A stretch of DNA of 59,095 bases from Syntrophomonadaceae bacterium (GTDB lineage: Bacteria; Bacillota; Syntrophomonadia; Syntrophomonadales; Syntrophomonadaceae), in NCBI GenBank assembly GCA_012729835.1, contig JAAYCK010000129.1, positions 1-59,095 on the forward strand, in the 5' to 3' direction. The translations under genes and the position numbers were made by a program. Each line of letters begins with the position of its first letter. Position 1 is the first letter of the stretch. Shown here in pieces: positions 44,026-53,652 of the stretch. The notes beneath the pieces were generated by a model. It ran no database searches, had not been told where the DNA came from, and worked only from the letters and a program-made list of their open reading frames with translations.

Positions 44026-45129
44026 TTGCGCAAAATACCTATTACCTATGCCCTGGAAGGCATGCATCTTGGACGTACTATAATTGACAGCGAGGGGCAT
44101 GTAATGCTTCGGGCGGGTGTTTGTCTCGATGAATACTACATCAATCGCTTATATGAAATAGGCGTTAATTACGTATATATTTTCGATCCCGATTTTGAAG
44201 ATATTGAGGAAGACGATGTTATATCTGAGGAAACCAGGATCACCACAGTAAAATTGGTCAAGAAATCTTTTAGCAAACTGCAGCAGAACCGAAAACTAAA
44301 TACTGTTGCCCTGCGAAAAGTAGTTAATAATATATTGGATGAAATACTGGATAACAATAATGTCCTGATGACAATCACCGATATTTCTACATTGGATAAC
44401 GTGATTTTCTATCACTTGGTCAGTGTGTGCACTTTATCAATCATGACCGGGATTACTCTCGGCTATAACGAGAGCCGTCTGAAGGAACTGGGCATAGGCT
44501 CTCTTCTGCACGATATAGGTAAATCCAAGATAAATCAGGAAATCGTTAAAAGGGAAGGAAACCTAAGCGAAGAGGAATATGCTGAACTATGCCGCCACCC
44601 GGAAATAGGCTTTCAGATCATTAAGCAATATAATGACATGTCTCTACTGTCTGCCCATGTTGCCTACCAGCACCATGAAAGATGGGACGGTAAAGGTTAC
44701 CCGCGAAAACTACAGGGAAACGATATTCATGAGTATGCACGAATTGTAATGGTAGCCAACACTTATGACAATCTGATGACCGATCGCCCCAATCGTCCCC
44801 CTTATCAAGTCAATCAGGCTATTAAACTTCTCAAGCATATGTCGGGCATCTATTTTGATCCCAGGATAGTGACAGCAGTTGTTGCCAATATAGCCACCTA
44901 TCCCGTCGGCTCATTTATCAAGTTAAATACTGGGGAGATCGGGATTGTTTCGCAAAATAACCCGGAGAATCCACAACGTCCGGTGATAAGAATAGTGGTC
45001 GATGTTCACTTGCGACGAGTCAAGAAACCATATGAGGTAGATCTATCCCAGATGACGACGGTAATTCCGGTAGAGGTAATCAGTGAACGAGAACTGAGTC
45101 AATTGCTGCCGCGTACGACCGGTAATTAA
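44026..45129 (+). CDS. HD-GYP domain cyclic-di-GMP phosphodiesterase-type protein
   Basis: The 367-residue protein has the metal-binding HD in LLHDIGKSK (162-163), HHERWDGKGYP (216-226) and NTYDNLMTDRP, the full HD-GYP consensus. It should break cyclic-di-GMP to GMP. The N-terminal 110 residues (beginning RKIPITYALEGMHLGRTI) resemble a common HD-GYP-associated region. It has no membrane segment. The TTG start has GGGAAGGTGAAG upstream. The GGDEF gene follows after 11 bases, so synthesis and breakdown are encoded together. Confidence 0.9.
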   Translation: MRKIPITYALEGMHLGRTIIDSEGHVMLRAGVCLDEYYINRLYEIGVNYVYIFDPDFEDIEEDDVISEETRITTVKLVKKSFSKLQQNRKLNTVALRKVVNNILDEILDNNNVLMTITDISTLDNVIFYHLVSVCTLSIMTGITLGYNESRLKELGIGSLLHDIGKSKINQEIVKREGNLSEEEYAELCRHPEIGFQIIKQYNDMSLLSAHVAYQHHERWDGKGYPRKLQGNDIHEYARIVMVANTYDNLMTDRPNRPPYQVNQAIKLLKHMSGIYFDPRIVTAVVANIATYPVGSFIKLNTGEIGIVSQNNPENPQRPVIRIVVDVHLRRVKKPYEVDLSQMTTVIPVEVISERELSQLLPRTTGN

Positions 45130-45140
45130 GGGGTAAAAGC

Positions 45141-46511
45141 ATGCTTGATTCATCTGAAAAAAAATCGTTTCTGGAGGAAATGAGAGAAATCCATTCTGAA
45201 AATGAGCGCTTAAATGAAGAAATCTACCGTCTTAAAACCATTCAAGGCCAGGTTTTAAAGCTGAGAGGGGATAATCTTAAAGCGCTCAATCTCATATCAT
45301 ACTCACTACAACCTGATGGTTCTGCCAATTATTATATTGGTGCAGTTGCGGCAATTTCCGGTTATGAAGAAGAAGATTTCCTGAGTGGCAGTATAGCATT
45401 TACCAATCTGATACATCCGGAAGACCTGCCTTGCTACCATGAGTCGCGCAGCTTTATCACTCAGAAATTGGAGCCTGAGACACACCAGTATCGCATTGTA
45501 TCCGGTCAAGGTCAGATAAAGTGGCTGAATGATATGGCTGTACCAATAGTTGATGGACAAGGCCAACTGGTATCCATTGAAGGGATCATTCTTGATATCA
45601 GCATACAGAAACGCACAGAACTCGACCTTATGGAGAGACAGATGCAATTGGACAGTATACTGAACTCGGTCCAGGATGTCATATGGTCGGTAACGCCCGA
45701 TACCTTTGAGCTGTTATATATAAGTCCTTCAGCGGAAAATGTATATGGATACAGCCTGGCCGAAATCTATGAGGACGCTCATAATGGCTATCCGATCTTA
45801 AATACCCATTATTCTATCCTGGTGGATAACTTCAACACCCTTTTGCAGCAAGGCTGGTTTGAAGTTGAGTATCCGCTGGTTTTGCCTAATGGGGAGAGGC
45901 ACTGGCTTACCCGGCGCGCGCATTTCGCCAATGATTTAAATGGTAATATCGCCCGCATAGATGGCAGTGATATCGATATAACACGCCGCAAACAGGCGGA
46001 AGAATCGCTGCGATATATAAGTATCCATGATCCGCTGACTGGAGTGCTGAATCGTTTTGCTTTTGAGCAGGAAATGCGGGATATCGATAACACAGCCGGA
46101 TATAATATAGGCTTAATCGTATGTGATGTCGATGGGTTGAAGACTATTAATGATAATCTGGGGCATGAAGCTGGTGACTATCTATTAAAGGACTGTGCTG
46201 AGATCTTGAGGACATGCTTCATTAATGGGGAGATTGTTTCCAGGATTGGCGGTGATGAGTTTACTATTATAATCAAGGAATGTTCAAATGATGAACTTGA
46301 ATCACACGTCAAAAATCTGCGTGATACCATCGATCGATACAACCAGGGAGGTCCGAGATATCCTATTAGCCTTTCCATAGGTCATTCCTGCAAATCTTCG
46401 TCCGCTCAAACCATGAGTGAAGTATTCAGACATGCCGATAACATCATGTACTCCGAAAAACCAGAAAAAAAGAGAGCATTTCAAAAACTTTATCGCACTT
46501 TGAAACTATAA
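45141..46511 (+). CDS. PAS-PAS-GGDEF diguanylate cyclase
   Basis: The 456-residue protein has a coiled-coil head (10-45), PAS-type domains at about 45-160 and 165-290 (each ending in a DI-x-KR/RR motif), and a GGDEF domain with DPLTGVLNR at 297 and intact GGDEF at 370-374. It probably makes cyclic-di-GMP. The allosteric RxxD inhibition site is replaced by INGE, so product inhibition may be lost. It has no membrane segment. It shares an operon with the HD-GYP protein. Confidence 0.9.
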   Translation: MLDSSEKKSFLEEMREIHSENERLNEEIYRLKTIQGQVLKLRGDNLKALNLISYSLQPDGSANYYIGAVAAISGYEEEDFLSGSIAFTNLIHPEDLPCYHESRSFITQKLEPETHQYRIVSGQGQIKWLNDMAVPIVDGQGQLVSIEGIILDISIQKRTELDLMERQMQLDSILNSVQDVIWSVTPDTFELLYISPSAENVYGYSLAEIYEDAHNGYPILNTHYSILVDNFNTLLQQGWFEVEYPLVLPNGERHWLTRRAHFANDLNGNIARIDGSDIDITRRKQAEESLRYISIHDPLTGVLNRFAFEQEMRDIDNTAGYNIGLIVCDVDGLKTINDNLGHEAGDYLLKDCAEILRTCFINGEIVSRIGGDEFTIIIKECSNDELESHVKNLRDTIDRYNQGGPRYPISLSIGHSCKSSSAQTMSEVFRHADNIMYSEKPEKKRAFQKLYRTLKL

Positions 46512-46561
46512 CTCTAATATCGCAATACTAATAGCACCAATTTAGTATAAATTATTAAACA

Positions 46562-46590
46562 TTGACATTCTCTTTACAAACTCCTACATT
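46562..46590 (+). promoter_or_regulatory. Promoter of the DUF975 gene
   Basis: TTGACA (46562-46567) and TACATT (46585-46590) are separated by 17 bases, with the start codon 53 bases further. Confidence 0.6.
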
Positions 46591-46643
46591 TTGCATCATA
46601 GTCATATATATTAGTATTCAACAAATAACGAGGGGGGCATAAA

Positions 46644-47396
46644 ATGTGGACCAGACAGGATATCAAGTCCAAAGCCTGGGAAAACCTGCGCAGCAGTTAC
46701 TGGAAGGCATTCCTGGTCAGCCTGGTGATAGCTATTGTCGGAGGAAACGGTGGTAGCGGGTTCAACTTCAACACAGGTAGTTCTTCGTCTTCAGGGTTCC
46801 CCGGAGGAGGCGGGGGGGATGCCTTTTCGCCAGAACTTATCGCAGTTATTATTGTTGCCGTTTGCATCGGGATGCTGATATTTTTAGCTTTCCGCATCTT
46901 TATCGGTTATCCTCTGGAGGTTGGCGGCAGAAAATACTTTATAGAGGCTGAACAATTCAGATATGATATGAACCATCTTGGCTATATTTTTAATAAGGCA
47001 TACTATCTCGATGTTATTAAATCCATGCTTTGGCGGGCATTTATCAATTTTCTCTGGTATCTCTTACTGATCATCCCTGGTATAATAGCAACCTACGCTT
47101 ATCGAATGGTTCCTTACATTCTCGCTGAGAATCCGAATATCGGTTACAAAAGGGCCCTTGAACTAAGCGCCCAGATGACTAAAGGTCACAAATGGGGCAT
47201 TTTTGTCCTGGATCTATCATTTATCGGATGGATGATTCTCGGAATATTAGCTCTACTTATCGGCGTACTATTTGTGTTTCCATATATAAATGCTACTAAT
47301 GCTGAGCTTTACTTAATCCTCCGGCAACAGGCCTTGGATAATAGTCTTTGTATTCAGGAAGAGCTGTCATTAGCCTCCACGGGAGAAGTATTATAA
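46644..47396 (+). CDS. DUF975 membrane protein
   Basis: The 250-residue membrane protein starts MWTRQDIKSKAWENLRSSYW, typical of DUF975, followed by a glycine- and serine-rich loop (33-59) and about five membrane segments. The motif LLLIIPGIIATYAYRMVPYI and the following ILAENPNIGYKRALELS are typical of the family. The function is unknown. AACGAGGGGGGC lies upstream of the ATG. Confidence 0.87.
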   Translation: MWTRQDIKSKAWENLRSSYWKAFLVSLVIAIVGGNGGSGFNFNTGSSSSSGFPGGGGGDAFSPELIAVIIVAVCIGMLIFLAFRIFIGYPLEVGGRKYFIEAEQFRYDMNHLGYIFNKAYYLDVIKSMLWRAFINFLWYLLLIIPGIIATYAYRMVPYILAENPNIGYKRALELSAQMTKGHKWGIFVLDLSFIGWMILGILALLIGVLFVFPYINATNAELYLILRQQALDNSLCIQEELSLASTGEVL

Positions 47397-47445
47397 ATAG
47401 GAAGCAGAGGTAGGTTCATTGCAGTTACACATCGGTAATATCAGC

Positions 47446-47475
47446 TTGTCGGATAATACTATAAAAATGTATAAT
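47446..47475 (+). promoter_or_regulatory. Promoter of the ABC importer operon
   Basis: TTGTCG (47446-47451) and TATAAT (47470-47475), 18 bases apart, lie about 45 bases upstream of the substrate-binding protein gene. Confidence 0.55.
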
Positions 47476-47520
47476 AAAAGCGTTATTATGACCAAGAAAT
47501 AGAAAGGGAGTGTTTGCTAG

Positions 47521-48306
47521 TTGAAGAAATCCACTTATATCATTATGGCAGGCCTTTTGATCATGGGCTTATTAGTCGGGATCGGTGGCTGTAGCAAGAA
47601 AACCGCTGAACAACAACCCCAAAAGGAGAAAATCCTGCGGGTAATTACTGAAGCAGGTTTTGCTCCCTTCGAATTTAAAGAAAATAATGACGAGTTTAAG
47701 GGCTTTGACATGGATTTGATCAGAGCCATCGGTGCAGCTGAAGGTTACAAGGTCGAGATCTCCCACATGGGATTTGAATCTTTGATCCCGGCTTTGAAAG
47801 CAGGCAAGGCTGATTGCTCAATAGCTGGAATGTCAATTAATGAAGAGAGAAAAAAATCTGTTGATTTCAGCACTCCCTACTTTGATGCCGGATTAATCGT
47901 GGCAGTCTCGGAAGCTTCCAAGGATATCACCAAGCTAGATGACCTTATGGGCAAAAGGATCGGATGCCAGGTGGGTACTATCGGCGCCGATGCAGCTAAC
48001 AGTGTTAAAGCCAAGGATCCTAAAACAGAAGTAGTGGTCTTTGATAATATCGGTGAAGCCTTTATGGAAATGGAAAAAGGCGGCTTGGATGGCGTTGTTA
48101 ATGATCAGGCGGTAACAGCCTATTACATCATGACCACTGCTCAAGGTAAAGTGAAGATGGTCGGCGATGTATTCTCCGCTCAGGACCAGTACGGTATTGC
48201 CGTAAAGAAGGGTAATGCTGAGATGCTGAAAGTAGTCAATGATGGATTGGCTAAAATAAAAGCCAACGGCGAATATGACAAGATCTATGATAAGTGGTTC
48301 AAATAG
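47521..48306 (+). CDS. Amino-acid ABC transporter substrate-binding lipoprotein
   Basis: The 261-residue protein has a lipoprotein signal with the lipobox GIGGC (Cys 24) and a periplasmic-binding-protein type 3 fold: RVITEAGFAPFEFKENNDEF and GFDMDLIRAIGAAEGYKVEI, then CSIAGMSINEERKKSVDFS. This is the GlnH/HisJ-type polar amino acid binder. It is anchored to the outer face of the membrane. The TTG start has AAAGGGAGTG upstream. A terminator follows before the permease gene, which would give more binding protein than permease. Confidence 0.93.
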   Translation: MKKSTYIIMAGLLIMGLLVGIGGCSKKTAEQQPQKEKILRVITEAGFAPFEFKENNDEFKGFDMDLIRAIGAAEGYKVEISHMGFESLIPALKAGKADCSIAGMSINEERKKSVDFSTPYFDAGLIVAVSEASKDITKLDDLMGKRIGCQVGTIGADAANSVKAKDPKTEVVVFDNIGEAFMEMEKGGLDGVVNDQAVTAYYIMTTAQGKVKMVGDVFSAQDQYGIAVKKGNAEMLKVVNDGLAKIKANGEYDKIYDKWFK

Positions 48307-48319
48307 GTAGAAACATTAT

Positions 48320-48348
48320 AAAAGCGCGAGTGATTATCTCGCGCTTTT
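48320..48348 (+). terminator. Terminator or attenuator between substrate-binding protein and permease
   Basis: AAAAGCGCGAG (48320-48330) pairs perfectly over eleven bases with CTCGCGCTTTT (48338-48348). It probably sets unequal expression of the importer parts. Confidence 0.88.
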
Positions 48349-48379
48349 ATTTTACAGTCGGTTATTACTGGAGGTTATA

Positions 48380-49090
48380 ATGGATGGATTTTTGCCTGTT
48401 CTTTTAGGCATTACTCCCATGCAAAGCTTAATTGACAACCATGGATTTCAGGTTCTTACCAGCAACTTCAGCTCATTTCTATGGGGCGCATTAGTGACTC
48501 TGGAAATAACCGCCCTGGCCGTAGCATTTGGCATGATCCTGGGGCTATTCTTTGGCTTCTTAAAATATCTTAATCACATCAAAATAACCTATGCCTTAGC
48601 CACAATCTATATCGATTTCTTCAGGGGTACACCTCTTTTCGTTCAGATTCTGCTCCTGCACTTTGGCATTCTGCCGTTGCTAGGAGATTATACCACTTTC
48701 ACATCGGCAGTTGTGGCCTGCACCTTAAACAGTGGTGCTTATATAGCCGAAATCGTTCGTGCTGGTATCCAGGCTATAGATCGAGGTCAGATGGAAGCGG
48801 GCAGATCGCTGGGCATGAATTATCGCCAGACCATGTGGTATATCGTACTGCCTCAGGCCTATAAGGTCGTGATCCCTCCGTTGATCAACGAATTTATTGC
48901 TATGCTGAAGGACACTTCTCTGGTCTCCATAATTGGTGTTTCCGAATTGACGTTGCGGGGTAAATTAATCTATGCAAGCAGCTATGAACCAGCCTGGGTA
49001 TGGGGTGCGGTAGCCATAATGTATTTTGTAATGACCAAGCTCCTCGCTTTATTCGGTGATTACATGGAGAGGAGGCTGGCTACTGAATGA
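48380..49090 (+). CDS. Amino-acid ABC transporter permease
   Basis: The 236-residue protein has five or so membrane segments and the BPD-type motif [20 protein letters not shown], which is the ATPase-contact loop of His/Glu/Gln permeases. GGAGGT precedes ATG 48380. It overlaps the ATPase gene by four bases. Confidence 0.92.
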   Translation: MDGFLPVLLGITPMQSLIDNHGFQVLTSNFSSFLWGALVTLEITALAVAFGMILGLFFGFLKYLNHIKITYALATIYIDFFRGTPLFVQILLLHFGILPLLGDYTTFTSAVVACTLNSGAYIAEIVRAGIQAIDRGQMEAGRSLGMNYRQTMWYIVLPQAYKVVIPPLINEFIAMLKDTSLVSIIGVSELTLRGKLIYASSYEPAWVWGAVAIMYFVMTKLLALFGDYMERRLATE

Positions 49091-49815
49091 TTGATGTGAG
49101 GAATATCCATAAGAGTTTTGGTGAACTGGAAGTATTAAAAGGGGTAAGTTGTAATATAGCCCCGCGGGAAGTACTATGTGTGATTGGGCCAAGTGGCTCA
49201 GGCAAGAGTACTCTGCTCAGGTGCGTTAATCAACTAGAAAAGGTCAATTCCGGTCATATCTATATAGATGGCACTGATGTTACTGATCCTAAAATAAATA
49301 TCGACAAGGTTCGGCAGCAGGTAGGTATGGTATTTCAGCATTTCAATTTGTTTCCGCATAAAACTGCCTTGAATAACATCACTCTGGCCCCGATGCGGAT
49401 CCTTGGTCTTAATAAAATCGAGGCCCATGAGCGGGCCATGAACTTGCTGGGAAAAGTCGGCCTACTGGATAAGGCAGATGTTTTTCCTAATAAACTGTCG
49501 GGTGGTCAGAAGCAGCGGGTAGCTATAGCCCGGGCGCTGGCCATGCAACCAGAGGTGATGCTTTTTGATGAACCCACATCAGCATTGGATCCCGAAATGG
49601 TAGGCGAAGTCCTTGAGGTTATGAGAAATCTTGCACATGAGGGTATGACCATGATGGTCGTAACACACGAAATGGGATTTGCCCGTGAAGTAGGCCATCG
49701 TGTATTGTTCATGGATGAGGGGATCATCGTCGAAGAGGGAACTCCTGACCAAATCTTTGATAATCCTCAGAATGCAAGAACCCAATCATTTCTGAGCAAA
49801 GTATTGCGAGCTTGA
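49087..49815 (+). CDS. Amino-acid ABC transporter ATP-binding protein (GlnQ-like)
   Basis: The 242-residue ATPase has Walker [10 protein letters not shown], the Q-loop [11 protein letters not shown], the signature LSGGQKQR and Walker [14 protein letters not shown]. It is the standard partner of the permease upstream and is probably specific for polar amino acids such as glutamine or cystine. Stop and start overlap (ATGA), so translation is coupled. Confidence 0.94.
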   Translation: MIDVRNIHKSFGELEVLKGVSCNIAPREVLCVIGPSGSGKSTLLRCVNQLEKVNSGHIYIDGTDVTDPKINIDKVRQQVGMVFQHFNLFPHKTALNNITLAPMRILGLNKIEAHERAMNLLGKVGLLDKADVFPNKLSGGQKQRVAIARALAMQPEVMLFDEPTSALDPEMVGEVLEVMRNLAHEGMTMMVVTHEMGFAREVGHRVLFMDEGIIVEEGTPDQIFDNPQNARTQSFLSKVLRA

Positions 49816-49849
49816 TTAATGGTACACTAAGCCATTTAGCGAGGTAAAT

Positions 49850-50635
49850 ATGATTGAGATACTCGTGACGATTATCGGGTTGGTCATTGGTTCATTTCTA
49901 AATGTGTGTATATACCGAATACCCCGCAAGGAATCGATAGTTTTTCCATCGTCGCATTGTCCTGCCTGTGGACGCCAGCTCACCTTTTTTGATCTAATTC
50001 CAATAGTCAGTTATATTTTTTTGCTCGGACGCTGCCGTTCCTGTCAGGCCAAAATCTCAGCACGGTACCCGCTGGTGGAATTGCTGACCGGCATAGTATT
50101 TCTTTTTCTGTATTTAAAATATGGATACAGCATTACCTTTATGTTTATTACCATAATGATGGCTGTAATGATCGTGGTTTTTTTCATTGATCTGGATCAT
50201 TTAATCATACCTGACAAGTTGGTAATCTTCGCATCGATTATCGCCGGCTTGATGGTAGTTTACAACTTCTTCACTCCACTGGCGGTTTACGGTGACAGTA
50301 GCTGGTGGAATCCTCTATTGGGCGCCCTGATCGGTTCAGGCTCTCTATTACTGGTAGCACTACTAGGTTCTGTGCTATTTAAGACTGATGAAGCCATGGG
50401 CGGAGGTGACATTAAGCTCATGTTTCCCGTTGGGCTTGTTCTAGGGTGGAGACTGACTCTACTTACTTTATTCTTAGCCATAATGATAGCGGGCTTGTAT
50501 GGGCTCATATTGCTCGCATTAAAAAAGACCTCCCGAAAATCCTCCATTCCATTTGGGCCTTTTATAGTCCTCGCTTTCTTGATTGCTTCCATTTGGGGAT
50601 ATCAGATCATATACTGGTATTTGGGCGTCTATTAA
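49850..50635 (+). CDS. Type IV prepilin peptidase / methyltransferase
   Basis: The 261-residue membrane enzyme has an N-terminal segment GLVIGSFLNVCIYRIPR, a zinc-type cluster with C37, C40, C62, C65 (CPACGRQ, CRSCQAK), the catalytic Asp in FFIDLDHLIIPD, and MGGGDIKLM. It cleaves and N-methylates type IV prepilins and competence pseudopilins. The four cysteines mark the bifunctional PilD form. GAGGTAAAT precedes the ATG. No pilin or pil gene is nearby. Confidence 0.92.
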   Translation: MIEILVTIIGLVIGSFLNVCIYRIPRKESIVFPSSHCPACGRQLTFFDLIPIVSYIFLLGRCRSCQAKISARYPLVELLTGIVFLFLYLKYGYSITFMFITIMMAVMIVVFFIDLDHLIIPDKLVIFASIIAGLMVVYNFFTPLAVYGDSSWWNPLLGALIGSGSLLLVALLGSVLFKTDEAMGGGDIKLMFPVGLVLGWRLTLLTLFLAIMIAGLYGLILLALKKTSRKSSIPFGPFIVLAFLIASIWGYQIIYWYLGVY

Positions 50636-50713
50636 TTAACTTCGGTAAATTCATGATAATATATAGGGCTCCGCGTACAAGTCGAAGGGATATAACAGAC
50701 ACAGCAATTATTG

Positions 50714-50751
50714 AAGGAGCCAGTTGTTATTTGTAACAATTAGCTCCTTTT
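50714..50751 (+). terminator. Terminator after the prepilin peptidase gene
   Basis: AAGGAGC (50714-50720) pairs with GCTCCTT (50743-50749), and TTGTTA with TAACAA inside; it ends in TTT. Confidence 0.8.
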
Positions 50752-50792
50752 AAGTTGCCATAGTGTGGATTGAGGTTTGTTCAAATTCTAAT

Positions 50793-52922
50793 CTACCGCA
50801 TAATATCTTTGGCCTTGATCTCCGGATGGTGGTATCTTTCGTATTGTGGCGTTTTTTTGCCGTATTGCATGCACTCTTCGGGACACCACTGCAGGCAGGC
50901 GAAACATTGCTCGCAGCGATGATTCCATATCAGTTTATCGTCCTCGAGAGTAACATTATGTTCAGGGCAGAGTTTCACACATAATCCGCACCGGTTGCAG
51001 CGGTCATCCACCCAGAATTTATTATCCATTTTGGGGACCATATCGAAGGTCAAATTATATAACCAGGTGAATACTATTCGCTGCCAGAGGGGGCCCTTTT
51101 CTACCGGCATTTCCTTACGTTCTCTGATCCGACTGGCTACAGCGCTTAGCTTGATCCGGGCTTCTCTGAAGCGAACATTTTGTTCTTCTAGCGGTCCGGG
51201 ACCGCCCCATGGTATATAATTGGAAGGAAGGATGACCGACCAACCGGAGGAAAGCTTCATTCCTTTGCGTTCCATCATCTTCTGAAGCTGGATCAGGGTG
51301 TTGGACACCTGGCCGGCATTGTTGGCCACAGCAAAGATATATTCTGGCTGCATGTCTTTCAATTCATCAAGGAATTCCAGCACTTTATGGGGAACACCCC
51401 AGATATGGACGGGAAATACCAGCCCGATCACCTTACTCTTTATTTCCCGGCGATTTTCCATCCATTTATTTATGGAAATCAACTCGGTTTTGCCAAGATC
51501 CTGGGCCAGTACCCGCGCAGCCCATAATGAATTGCCAGTGCCGGTCAAATAGAAGATGGTAGTATCCGCTTTTGGTGCAGGTTTTTCTGGCACTGATACT
51601 TTATTATTAACCGCAGGTACTGGTTGAGCTTGGGTTGCTTTATCTGCGGGCTTTATGTCTTTTTTGAACTTCTGCACGGGCGCCTTCTGACTTACTGTCC
51701 TGACCTTTTCGGCATTAATAACAGTAGCTGCTGTCTTGGGTTTGGCCTTGACCGCAACAAACTGGCACCATTCAGCGATAGCAGCTTGATTTTCCGCGAA
51801 ATAATCCTCCGGTGGGAATTCCACTTCCTCGATCATCACCCCGATATGATTTTCTATCTCATAAAGGCTCATAATATCGTCACCGGTAACCAGTGAAACC
51901 GCACGTCCACCATTGCCAGCGCGACCGGTACGCCCTATCCGGTGGACATAGCCGTCATTTTCGATCGGCACGTCGTAATTGACTACCAGGGACAGGTCAT
52001 CGATATGGATCCCGCGAGCCGCAACATCGGTAGCTACCAAAAGGCGAAAATCACCATGCTTGAACTGATTTAGGGTCTTGAGCCTTTTATCCTGCGGGAT
52101 GTCTCCATGCAGGGCTTTGATATCATAACCCTGCCGGGAAAGGAAGCTCTGGATCTTATCAACCATAAATCTGGTGTTAGCGAATATCATACAGCTTTCC
52201 GGGCGCTCGATTTGCAGCAGGCGATTCAATTGTGTGTTCTTTTCGTTGGGATTGACCCGATAATACATTTGCTTGATCGTATCAACCGTCTTGGTGTCCG
52301 ATTCGATCTCAATCGTTACGGGATTTCTCATATTCTTGCTGCAGAGCTTTTGCACCTCGGGCGGTATGGTGGCTGAGAAGAGGAGGGTTACCCGATCCCG
52401 GGGCAAGGTCTTTATGATCTTCCAGACCTGATCGATAAAGCCCATATCCAGCATCCGGTCTACTTCATCTAGCACCAGATAACGTATGTTTTTGGTCACC
52501 AGGTTTCTTTGCCCGATATGATCAAATACCCGGCCCGGCGTGCCGGTAACGATGGCGACACCCTTTTTCAGATCCTGCATCTCGATATTTATACTGTGCT
52601 GCCCGTATACAGCGGTAGTTTTATGCGGCAGCCGCTTGGCCATCAGCTTAATATCGCTGTCCACCTGGACAGCCAGTTCGCGAGTGGGAGTAAGGATCAA
52701 TGCCTGGGGTCCGGGTGCTTCCGAATTTATGAGCTGTAGCAGGGGGACCCCAAAAACTGCGGTCTTGCCGCTGCCGGTCTTGGATATAACGATAAGATCT
52801 TTTTTAGCCAGAGCAGGGGGAATCGCCATGCTCTGCACCTCAGTCGGCGCCTCGAAGCCCATATCATCCAGGGCCTGCAGGATGGGATCAGCGATGCCGA
52901 GACTTTCAAAACTACTGTTCAT
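50793..52922 (-). CDS. DEAD-box RNA helicase fused to an EFR1-type flavodoxin/ferredoxin module
   Basis: This single open frame of 709 residues holds a complete helicase followed by a redox module. Residues 1-375: GFEAPTEVQ (Q motif), SKTGSGKT (47-54), PTRELAVQ, TPGR, DEVD (152-155, in place of DEAD), SAT, ATDVAARGIH and HRIGRTGRAG (327-336). Residues 385-452 form an Ala/Pro/Lys-rich linker. Residues 455-709 form an EFR1-type part: flavodoxin phosphate loop LTGTGNSLWAAR, then two [4Fe-4S] motifs, CNRCGLCVKLCP (642-652) and CEQCFACLQWCP (670-680). RNA unwinding joined to electron transfer is highly unusual. ATG 52922 has only a weak upstream site (AAGAAG). No stop or frameshift interrupts the join. 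Confidence 0.9.
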   Translation of the reverse strand: MNSSFESLGIADPILQALDDMGFEAPTEVQSMAIPPALAKKDLIVISKTGSGKTAVFGVPLLQLINSEAPGPQALILTPTRELAVQVDSDIKLMAKRLPHKTTAVYGQHSINIEMQDLKKGVAIVTGTPGRVFDHIGQRNLVTKNIRYLVLDEVDRMLDMGFIDQVWKIIKTLPRDRVTLLFSATIPPEVQKLCSKNMRNPVTIEIESDTKTVDTIKQMYYRVNPNEKNTQLNRLLQIERPESCMIFANTRFMVDKIQSFLSRQGYDIKALHGDIPQDKRLKTLNQFKHGDFRLLVATDVAARGIHIDDLSLVVNYDVPIENDGYVHRIGRTGRAGNGGRAVSLVTGDDIMSLYEIENHIGVMIEEVEFPPEDYFAENQAAIAEWCQFVAVKAKPKTAATVINAEKVRTVSQKAPVQKFKKDIKPADKATQAQPVPAVNNKVSVPEKPAPKADTTIFYLTGTGNSLWAARVLAQDLGKTELISINKWMENRREIKSKVIGLVFPVHIWGVPHKVLEFLDELKDMQPEYIFAVANNAGQVSNTLIQLQKMMERKGMKLSSGWSVILPSNYIPWGGPGPLEEQNVRFREARIKLSAVASRIRERKEMPVEKGPLWQRIVFTWLYNLTFDMVPKMDNKFWVDDRCNRCGLCVKLCPEHNVTLEDDKLIWNHRCEQCFACLQWCPEECMQYGKKTPQYERYHHPEIKAKDIMR

Positions 52923-53116
52923 TGTTATATTTTATCTTCTTTCATATTTGCTACGTTCTTTATTGTACCATTTGATTCCGGTTTGTTATATACGGTATAT
53001 GAGGTTTTCTGGCTTTTGCAATATTTACTGCTTGCATTTTACGTGACAGCGGCAAGAAATTCACATTATAATATCAATATAATTTATACGTATTTATGTA
53101 AAGGGGAGCGTAAGGC

Positions 53117-53530
53117 ATGCAATTCAAAGCGAGCAGAAGACATCTCTTGATATGCCTACTATTGTGCTCCTTATTCTTGACCAGTTACACAAGTGCTTTA
53201 AATGCCAACGGGACCATCTTTTCAGACGCAAGTATATTTGATGGGTCCTCCCTTAACGGAAGCAACCAACCATCAGCTATGAACAACGGAGCTAAGTCTG
53301 GTTTGGTCGACTATATAGCCGCCAACAGTTCCGCTATAAGTTTTTCCTCGATTTCAGTCAAGCAAGCACGATTGCCTTTTTCTAAAACTTATCTGAATCT
53401 CATAACTGCCTTAATAAGCCTGCAGATACTTTTTCTTGTCTGGTCTTCGCGGCTTTCCAATTCTGTCTGTCCTAAGTTCGATTCCATCCAAATAAGTATT
53501 TTTCTCCAAAAAAAAGATGGCATGAAATGA
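53117..53530 (+). CDS. Secreted or membrane protein of unknown function upstream of secD
   Basis: The 137-residue protein begins with a clear signal peptide: basic MQFKASRRH, then LLICLLLCSLFLTSYTSA. A Ser/Asn-rich part (28-80) follows, then a second hydrophobic segment (90-110: KTYLNLITALISLQILFLVW) and a short basic tail. AAAGGGGAGCG precedes ATG 53117. The layout, a small exported protein just before secDF, resembles the Vibrio arrest peptide VemP in position only; no similarity is claimed. No family is recognised. Confidence 0.65.
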   Translation: MQFKASRRHLLICLLLCSLFLTSYTSALNANGTIFSDASIFDGSSLNGSNQPSAMNNGAKSGLVDYIAANSSAISFSSISVKQARLPFSKTYLNLITALISLQILFLVWSSRLSNSVCPKFDSIQISIFLQKKDGMK

Positions 53531-53617
53531 ACTAAGCACACATGCCAGGGCGGTAAATGCTCTGCGATGGCTAAGTGCGCCCAAAATGCGTTTAGCCTTT
53601 GACTTTTCATGCATCAT

Positions 53618-53652
53618 GCCAGTGCCGCCATCTTTAAACACTGCGGCATGGC
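53618..53652 (+). promoter_or_regulatory. Leader hairpin before secD
   Basis: GCCAGTGCCGC (53618-53628) pairs with GCGGCATGGC (53643-53652), ten pairs with one bulged G. It ends about ten bases upstream of the secD ribosome site GGAGG. Confidence 0.5.

Noticed and set aside
50636-50713. Riboswitch in the stretch after the prepilin peptidase gene
   Set aside because: No known core motif is visible and the following gene is on the other strand, so there is nothing to regulate.
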